Shown in pieces: positions 57,591 through 64,000 of a stretch of 64,000 nucleotides of DNA. The position numbers and the translations under genes were made by a program. Under the pieces are notes generated by a model. That model was not told the origin of the DNA and searched no databases. It saw only the letters and a program-made list of their open reading frames with translations. This DNA is from Sambucus nigra. Lineage: Eukaryota; Streptophyta; Magnoliopsida; Dipsacales; Adoxaceae. Positions within the stretch are counted from its first letter, which is position 1. Every line of letters begins with the position of its first letter. The stretch spans positions 72,600,751 through 72,664,750 of the forward strand of contig OX422223.1 of assembly GCA_949130495.1 (NCBI GenBank), written 5' to 3'.

Positions 57591-58640
57591 ATATGACGTA
57601 TGATCTTGAAGCTCCCCTGAATGTGCATAACGCAAAATAAAAGTAATTGAGTAGTTCTCATCCAAACTTACAAATATAACATAATCCCAAATCCTAAACT
57701 CACAAATCGAAGACATAACAGAAATATCATTATAGACCCATAAACAGTAGCCTGTTACAGTTGTTTTTCAAATACCAAATAAGGACAAAGCTGAGATCTA
57801 CGCCATCAAACCATAGAAAAAACACTCATTTATGTACAAAAAGATTTTCAACTAAAAACAACACACATTTGTACACTTAACTACATAAGATAAAACCACA
57901 CACAATAGAGAAACAAATAGATGTATAGAGAAACAAATAGATGTACAAAGAGATTTTCAACCCAAAGAAATAACAAACTCAGTATTGTATTTGGGTTCCT
58001 CGCCTAACCGAGGGAGAGAGAGCTATATTAATAGTAGCATGCAATAACAAACTCATTTATGTTATACATTTTATACACAAAAGCATACACCAAAAAACTC
58101 AAGTTTATACACAAAAGCATACAAAACTGTGAAAATGACTTGTGCTCATAGAATCTGCCTCTGGATACCCAGAAACCTACAATAACAAACTATATTGAAA
58201 GAGACATACCATGGATAGATATTCTCTCTCGAGCCTTATGCTCTGTTAAGGAGTAAGAGACCTCGAGCCTTATGCTCTGATAATGTGTAAGAACAACATC
58301 TGGTCATCCTAGCATTTGAGTTGCTTGCACATATTTTATTAGTATGAGAATTTTGGAGACTTGCGTTCTTCAAGGCCACTAATTTGACATGTAACTAGAT
58401 TCTGTAACCAAAACAAAATGGGAGAAAAATTACTGGTGTGACAAGTGTTTTGGATAAGAGCATTAAAAAGAAACAAGTCTACCAAAAGTAATAAAAGTGA
58501 AAAAAATAAAAATTCTTTCTTTCTTAGTAGCCGCCACTCTCTACCCCATTAAATAAAAATAACTTCATTGATGTACCCCATTAACGTCATTGTTGTTAGT
58601 AGAAGATCCAAACACCATCTGGGACCCTGCATAAAATAAA
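57591..58640. other. Helitron 3 interior, small repeats only
   Basis: AGAGAAACAAATAGATGTA is duplicated at about 57908-57940. CTCGAGCCTTATGCTCTG is duplicated at about 58228 and 58262. No gene recognised. Confidence 0.4.
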
Positions 58641-58649
58641 TAAGCAATC

Positions 58650-59055
58650 AAACAATCGAAAGTATACTTCACTATCAAAACAAATAAGCAATATGATTTT
58701 GAGTCTGTTAGCCATTACCTTTGCAATAATCTTGTAGAAGACATTGAAAAGGCTAATGTGTCTAAATTTAAACGCTATCTTGGGGGTGCATTCGTATCAT
58801 TTTGAAGAGGGTTACCTTAATTTCATCATTTGACAACAATGCTATCAGTTTAACATTCGTATCATTTGTAACTAAGTGGGATACCTTTTTAAAAACAAAT
58901 TGAACAACCTCATTGAGGTTAAAAACTTGCAAAAAATAGGATGAAGAACAAAATAGATTTGTAATTAGATCTATTACAAATCTGCAAAACATAACAAAAT
59001 AGTTAGAAATGTAAAAGACGCAACTAAGAACACAATATAACCCAAAATCAAACAA
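58650..59055 (-). pseudogene. LINE reverse transcriptase fragment in Helitron 3
   Basis: The minus strand reads VSHLVTNDTNVKLIALLSND and EIKVTLFKM, like the V-T-x-x-M-N-x-x-L-x-x-x-x-x-x-EEIK-x-A-x-F-x-M block before the RT core of plant L1-type LINEs. After a gap of the GPDG core and a stop comes HISLFNVFYKIIAKVMANRL, matching the FRPISL-C-N-V-x-YK-I-I-x-K-x-LANRLK motif. The catalytic core is missing, so there is an internal deletion as well as stops. It is unrelated in position to the fragment at 51990-52415. Confidence 0.75.
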
Positions 59056-59605
59056 AAAAAATCCTCATTGAACCCAAAACATACTAACTAAATATAGTAT
59101 TCATCTCAAACTTCTATTGGAGAGGGATTTAAGCTCTACACACTACTATAGATAAGGGAAAAATCACCCAAAAAACAATAAATATTCGATTAGGTCTTCA
59201 TTCAAACATGTAACATGAACTATGTACGCACCAGATATTCAATCAAGAAACTAATATTTTGAAACCCCATAAATTCATATTAAAAGGAAAAATGAACTTA
59301 TAAAAGAAATATACTAAGAAATTAAAAAGAAAACATACCATTCAACTTCTTTGTAACGATTTCTAGCTAAGCTTTGAGTTTGTGCTTCTAAGAAGAAACA
59401 GAAATCAAAACGGCAAATGGGTTAAAAACCAAATTGGTAAATAAAGGAAAAGAGAAATGTTTGAAATAGTGTGAGATCATAACACTGATTAACTACAGAA
59501 AAATAAAATAAAATCATAAATAATACTGAAGGAGTGGCTTCTATCATAGTATCCCTCTCTTGATTGGATTCGTAAAATATGGAGATTCCAATCCATAATT
59601 GCAGG
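59056..59605. other. Helitron 3 interior, nothing recognised
   Basis: AT-rich sequence up to the small CACTA element. Confidence 0.4.
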
Positions 59606-59762
59606 CACTATACCAAAATGGTAAAATTGTCACCTTTTTAGCGGATAGGCTTGTCAAGGTCAATGACCGTGATAAAAAAACACGGGTTTTTTTTCACGGT
59701 CAATGACCGTGACAAGTTCGTGACAAAGACTTATCACGGTCATTGACCGTGACACGTCTCTC

Positions 59763-60836
59763 CAATCGGGGAGGGAAAATTGGGCAAAAAAGACGAACGT
59801 GCACTACTCCGGCCGAACGTCTTATGCTGAGCTGGAGCATAGGATGATGGTAAGATTTAATTTTTCTATAACTACAGAAATATATTATTCTGCATTATTT
59901 TACTTTGCGGGGTCGATACTAATTTTACTTTATTTTATTTCAGGGGACACGGAGTGGCCCTGGGGGTAGGCCACATAGGCTCGATACTTATGTGGCTATT
60001 CAGACGAAGAAGGGGAATGATAATGAGGTGTCCCCAAGCATCGCGATCATGATTGTAAGTAATCCGACAATTTACTTTTTGTTAATTACGTTATAATTTT
60101 TTTATTTACTTATTTTACTAATCATGAGCTTTTTATCATTTCAGGCAAAGCTTAAGGAAGTGCATGCGTCGCAGTCTAATGCCGACAAGGCATCTTTGTC
60201 CACAGACGCACTCAGCCAAATGCTTGGCATTGATCGTAAGGGGAGGACAAGGGGGTGAGCTCGCAGGTGGCCAAATCTGGGATCATCGGATATGAGACAA
60301 ACGACACCGGGTTGGCCCGAACAGTGGACTTGCATGATGTGAAGTTGTCCCGTTTGGAGACGACTGTCCAAGATATGTTCTCATTCATGAAGCATTCGTT
60401 GGGAGGAAACCGTAAGGGGAAAGGAAAGGAGAATGTGGTGGTGGAGGAGGAGGTGCAGGATGACGAGGATGTGGACCTCGCTACTTCATCACCGATACGT
60501 GCGGACTTTGATGATCCACTCCCATATTTGGATCCCTTCAACCGAACGATGTCGACACTTGATTGGCTGAGCGTGTTTATACTGGACATATTTGATGGCC
60601 AACGAATAGGGCAGGGGTTGAGTGACCCGGATACCATCCAGGGTATGCTTGTTCATGGACGTTTTCTTCAAGACATCGAGTCCAAGGTGCTCATCACGCA
60701 TTTGATACCCGGGAAGGAGAACTCCCCCTTTTGGTTGCATGAACAATGCGGCACGATGTATATTGCTGGGTGTGTCAATTCGTATATCGTGTGGCCTACT
60801 CACCTCCTCAGAGCTAACCTTACCCCAGACATGTAG
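59763..60836 (+). pseudogene. Transposase_24-like CACTA protein gene, three exons, one frameshift
   Basis: Exon 1 (to 59849) ends KKTNVHYSGRTSYAELEHRM, exon 2 (59944-60054) reads GTRSGPGGRPHRLDTYVAIQ then TKKGNDNE, and exon 3 starts at 60145 with AKLKEVHAS and SLSTDALSQMLGIDRKGRTR. Both introns (59850-59943, 60055-60144) are GT-AG and phase 0. This order matches the Transposase_24 (Ptta/En/Spm) family, whose C-terminal signature is LG-x-DR-x-GR-x-RG. A frame change in a G-run at 60251-60255 precedes the 193-codon rest. That part has a short coiled coil (LSRLETTVQDMFSFMKH) and a C-terminal domain ending SYIVWPTHLLRANL, like the conserved domain common after Transposase_24. The start upstream of exon 1 is unclear. 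The product probably binds the subterminal sites (inference). Confidence 0.75.
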
Positions 60837-61265
60837 TGATATTATTTGAATTGAATTATTTTAAGTTGTTACATTTGAATTATATTTGGATTATATTGTG
60901 ATGCATATTGTTTTAAATGTATATTTTCATTATCTCTATTTTATTTGGATATATGATGTTTGAGTAGGTACAACGTTGCTATAACAGGTACAAATATACT
61001 GCTGGACAATGGTAGTGGCCATACTGCCCATCATATTTTTTTTAATTTTGCCCAGAATTGTCACAAAAACAAGTCATAGAAACTTTTCACAGACTTATCA
61101 CGGTCATTGACCATGACAAGTTTTTAAAGAATGTCATGGTTTGTCACCGTGACATGACCGTGAAAATTCTAATGAACTTATCACGGTCATTGACCATGAC
61201 AAATTCGTGACAAAAAAAGTTATCACCCCCAGAATTGTCAAGGTCAATGATCGTGACAATTCAAC
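60837..61265. repeat. right subterminal region of CACTA C2
   Basis: AT-rich trailer followed by copies of TATCACGGTCATTGACC and GTGACAAG words in both orientations (61088-61260). Confidence 0.8.
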
Positions 61266-61280
61266 AAATTTGGTGTAGTG

Positions 61281-62340
61281 AAGTCCATAACTGCAAAAAG
61301 AATAAATAATAACCATTAATATTCAAGGCATAATCATGCTTCGAATGCATTATTAAGTAATAGGATATGAATTGTAAACCATCTATAATGGTATACATTA
61401 AAATCCAACTATAATGGTAGACATTAAAAGCCAACTGTACAAGACTATAATGAGCCAACATTCTTCAGTAAACCGATAAGAAAGCAACCACGACACTGTT
61501 ATGGGCCTTCATTTAAGAAAAAAAACCTTGGCACTGTTGACAATGGAACTTTGGATGAAAGTATTGTCTGTATACTTTTGAATCTCAAAAACTCTAATCA
61601 CATCATGATATGATGAGCTCCGTATCTGTATCAAAAAAAGAAAAAGGAAGAAAAGTGTAAATAGAAATTTAATGCCGAAGCAGACTAAGAGGTATATTGA
61701 GAAAACATGGCCCCTTAGTTTTAGTCTTGTTTCTAGCTTGAGCTCTTAGAAATATTAGTGTAAGATCCATTAATGTAATAGGGCCAAAGTCCACGGATAC
61801 TTACCTCACAGTCTATGAGATCTAGACTATCAAACATCTCTCTACTTGTCCCTGTTTTCCCCATCTCAACAAAAACTAATCTTTTAAGAAAACCTAAAAA
61901 AATAAATTAAACGTTAAGATATTTGAATAGATTCCATCTTTGAAGATTGAGTTTTTCATTTTCTGTTGCAAAAGAAAGCAAAACAATAAGGGTGTACGAA
62001 AGACTCAACTAGTTTTTTCAGATCGGTACAATGCAGTTTGACGAAATGACGAAACTTCCAGGTATTGGAAATCCCCAGTTCTGAAACTACATGGGTATAA
62101 TGAAAACAATTGTAGATCGTGAAAAAAACCAGTATTGAGGCACTAAGGCAAGTATGTACTAAAGACTCAGCTTGTTTCATGGCTTGATATTTATTTTTCC
62201 TCTCATAATTACCTCAGTTTGTGACTTTTGGCTTCTCCGGTGCTTTTTATCTATCTTCGCTCCTTCATATTTGGTTCTCCTGTGTAAATCTTGGTCTAAG
62301 ATGGTGGTCCTATCTATAGCTCAAGTGGTAGTAAGAGTGG
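61281..62340. other. Helitron 3 interior, nothing recognised
   Basis: AT-rich sequence. Frames up to 74 codons show no domain. Confidence 0.4.
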
Positions 62341-62694
62341 AAGTGTTTGTAGTGAGAAGTGGGTGAGAGGAGAGATGAGGGAGGGTGTAATATTTGGGCG
62401 TTGGTAGGGGTGACGACGAGGAGAGCATCGGGTCTATGTTTTAGAAATTAGAGGGTTTGAAGAGGGAAGGGAGCATTGGGTGTATGTGAGAGAAATAAAA
62501 GAGGGTTTGAAAAGGTTTTGGTGTGTATTTACCAAAGTAGTCTTTCTATTTGAATTAAAGTGAAAGAGGAGGATTTAATTAGTGAAAAAAATAGAGGGAA
62601 TTGAAAATTTTCAAGGGAAAAATAGGCATTGCATGATAAAATCATATTGATGACACCATCTTTTAATCTTATGACATACATAAGTTTTATGCTT

Positions 62695-62700
<6 letters not shown>
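62340..62700 (-). other. 5' end region of Helitron 3
   Basis: A G/A-rich tract (62340-62500) and then AAAATCATATTGATGACACC and TTATGACATACATAAG lead to the TA run. The same order occurs at the 5' ends of Helitron 2 (35380-35668) and, more diverged, Helitron 1. Confidence 0.5.
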
Positions 62701-62726
<26 letters not shown>

Positions 62727-62727
62727 T
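62700..62727. repeat. (TA)n microsatellite
   Basis: About 14 TA units at the presumed Helitron 3 border. Confidence 0.9.
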
Positions 62728-62769
62728 TACACACTATGTACTTGTAAAATGTATGCTAATACCATTTGT

Positions 62770-64000
62770 TAAAACACGACACGAAATAGTATTTTTTACC
62801 TAACACTAACTAATTAATGTACGACAAGGAATCTTTTCTTTTTTAACTAACATGACCATGATCCAAATAAAATGCGACACGACATGAAATCGTATTTTTT
62901 TAAGTAACACTAACACGACACAATATAAAATGTAATCTTGTTTTTTACCCACATGAAAGCAACCCAAATAAAATGCGAAAAATATTTTCTTTACCTAATA
63001 CTAAGACGATACACTAAAACTCGATATGAAATATTATTTTTCTACCTAACATGAACCATGTAAAACACGATATGACACATTTTTTTAGTTAATGCGAACT
63101 ATACATAATGAGAAATAAGATGAAATTGTATTATTTTACTTGACACGAATATAACCCAATTAAAGCACCACACAAAGTATTTATTTTTTTATCTAACACG
63201 ACCATGACCCAAATAAAACACGACAGGAGATTTTTGTTAACCTAACATAAATACAACCCAATTAAAATGCAAAACGAATGAACTGACATTTTTACTTAAA
63301 ATGAACACGTTCCAATTAAACAAGACACAATACGAAATCATTTTTTACTTAACCATACATGACCCAATTAAATTGAAAAACATGATATTGCTTCATTTTA
63401 CCTAACCCAAAGACGGTCCAATTAAAACACGGCACAACACATCTTTTTTTTAAACCTAAAACTATCACCATCCAATTAAAAAAGGACATGACACGAGATT
63501 ATTTTTGGTTCATATTCGTGCTAGGCAAAAAAATTATTTCATGGTGCATCATATTTTAATTCGGTCGTGTTCGTGTTAGGTATTAAAAAAAAGATTTATT
63601 GTCGTGTCATGTTCATGTGAGGTAAAAAAGGTAAGTCGTGTCCTGATTTATTTGGGTCAGTGTTCATGCCGTGTCGTGTTAGTGTTATTTTAAAAAATAC
63701 TTTGTGTCGTGTGTTTTATATGGATCATGTTCGTGTTTGGTAAAAAAACATTTCCTGTGGTAACCTATTTTTAATTGAGTCGTGTTTGTGTTAAGTAAAA
63801 AAAATATAATTTCATCTCATATCACATTTTATTTGGATCGCTTCTGTGTTGATAAAAAAAGAATTCGTTTCGTATCTTGTCGTATTTTACTTGATTTGTG
63901 TTAGGTAGAAAAATAAATTTTGTCTCGAGTTTTAGTTTGATCGTTTTAGTGGTAGGTTAAAAAAATATTTTATGTTGTATCGTGTGTTATTTGGGAAGTT
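62770..64000. repeat. inverted array of degenerate ~55-65-bp repeats, runs off the window
   Basis: In the left part (62770-63500) units contain ACCTAACACGAACACGACC, CAATTAAAACACGACAC and a T-rich spacer. In the right part (63510-64000) the same words appear inverted (GGGTCGTGTTCGTGTTAGGT, GTGTCGTG, poly-A spacers). The switch of strand is near 63500. At least 10 units are on the left and 8 on the right. No coding. Confidence 0.8.

Larger units (their letters stand above)
59606..61280 (+). mobile_element. compact CACTA element, family C2 (1675 bp)
   Basis: Ends are CACTATACCAAAATGG and the inverted form of CACTACACCAAATTTG. Flanking triplets are AGG (left) and AAG (right), a 3-bp duplication with one difference. 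Subterminal palindromes TCACGGTCAATGACCGTGA and half-sites fill 59650-59755 and 61060-61260. A three-exon gene (59763-60836) occupies the middle. An isolated end of the same family is at 37270-37469. The large transposase gene usual in autonomous CACTA elements is absent. Confidence 0.88.
45686..62700 (-). mobile_element. older Helitron 3 with nested insertions (about 17 kb span)
   Basis: At 45686 the minus strand shows a decayed form of the Helitron 1/2 end: ATATGCTCGTGCCTAAAAG in plus sense, with the hairpin stem partly lost and CTAG changed to GTAG. Near 62700 the 5'-end sequence of Helitron 2 recurs (TTATGACATACATAAG, then a TA run, in plus sense). Subtracting the two nested CACTA elements leaves about 6.6 kb, near the size of Helitron 2. 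Further support is the subterminal repeat copy at 45765-45845. Rep/helicase was not recognised. Confidence 0.5.

Noticed and set aside
57263..57716. Overlapping 98-132-codon minus-strand frames rich in HSSKLCQ words
   Set aside because: They are translations of the CACTA subterminal palindromes.

Overview
The window looks like repeat-rich nuclear DNA of a flowering plant, most likely a eudicot. It is AT-rich and holds Ty3/gypsy elements of two plant lineages (a Tat/Retand-type element and long-LTR chromoviruses resembling Tekay/Del), CACTA transposons, Helitrons with the plant-type hairpin and CTAG end, (TA)n-associated foldback MITEs and LINE fragments. I found no intact host gene, no tRNA or rRNA gene and no bacterial-style feature. 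Nearly all coding sequence is decayed transposon protein or short exon-like pieces inside Helitrons. The species cannot be named from this sequence.

Layout. 1-4.5 kb: two inward-facing LINE tails, featureless AT-rich DNA, a hairpin and one CACTA-type end. 4.5-11.5 kb: the 3' part of a chromovirus-like element A (decayed interior, polypurine tract, 3-kb LTR). 11.5-36.4 kb: the 3' end of a second chromovirus B (chromodomain remnant plus LTR). This LTR appears to be split by a 10.6-kb Tat/Retand element (13759-24388), a MITE and two Helitrons lying head to tail (24632 to about 35668). 36.4-45.4 kb: C-rich and dinucleotide microsatellites, three foldback elements strung together by (TA)n tracts, isolated CACTA ends, further MITE candidates and unassigned DNA. 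45.5-62.7 kb: a third, older Helitron containing two nested CACTA elements. One is 8.7 kb, lacks transposase and carries a 168-bp satellite array. The other is 1.7 kb and has a three-exon Transposase_24-like gene. 62.7-64 kb: a large inverted array of degenerate short repeats running off the end.

How the parts relate. This is a nested insertion landscape rather than a set of cooperating genes. The Tat element encodes gag, protease, RT, RNase H and integrase on the plus strand and two further coding units on the minus strand between integrase and the 3' LTR. Every coding part is broken by stops or frameshifts. The Helitrons are non-autonomous, with no Rep or helicase motif seen, and carry short exon-like open segments with splice-like borders.

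Most worth a second look: the A/B dimeric (higher-order) organisation of the 168-bp array inside the large CACTA element; the same-orientation MITE-(TA)n-Helitron-end arrangement seen twice; the tandem Helitrons; the two antisense coding units of the Tat element; and the compact CACTA element with its single gene.
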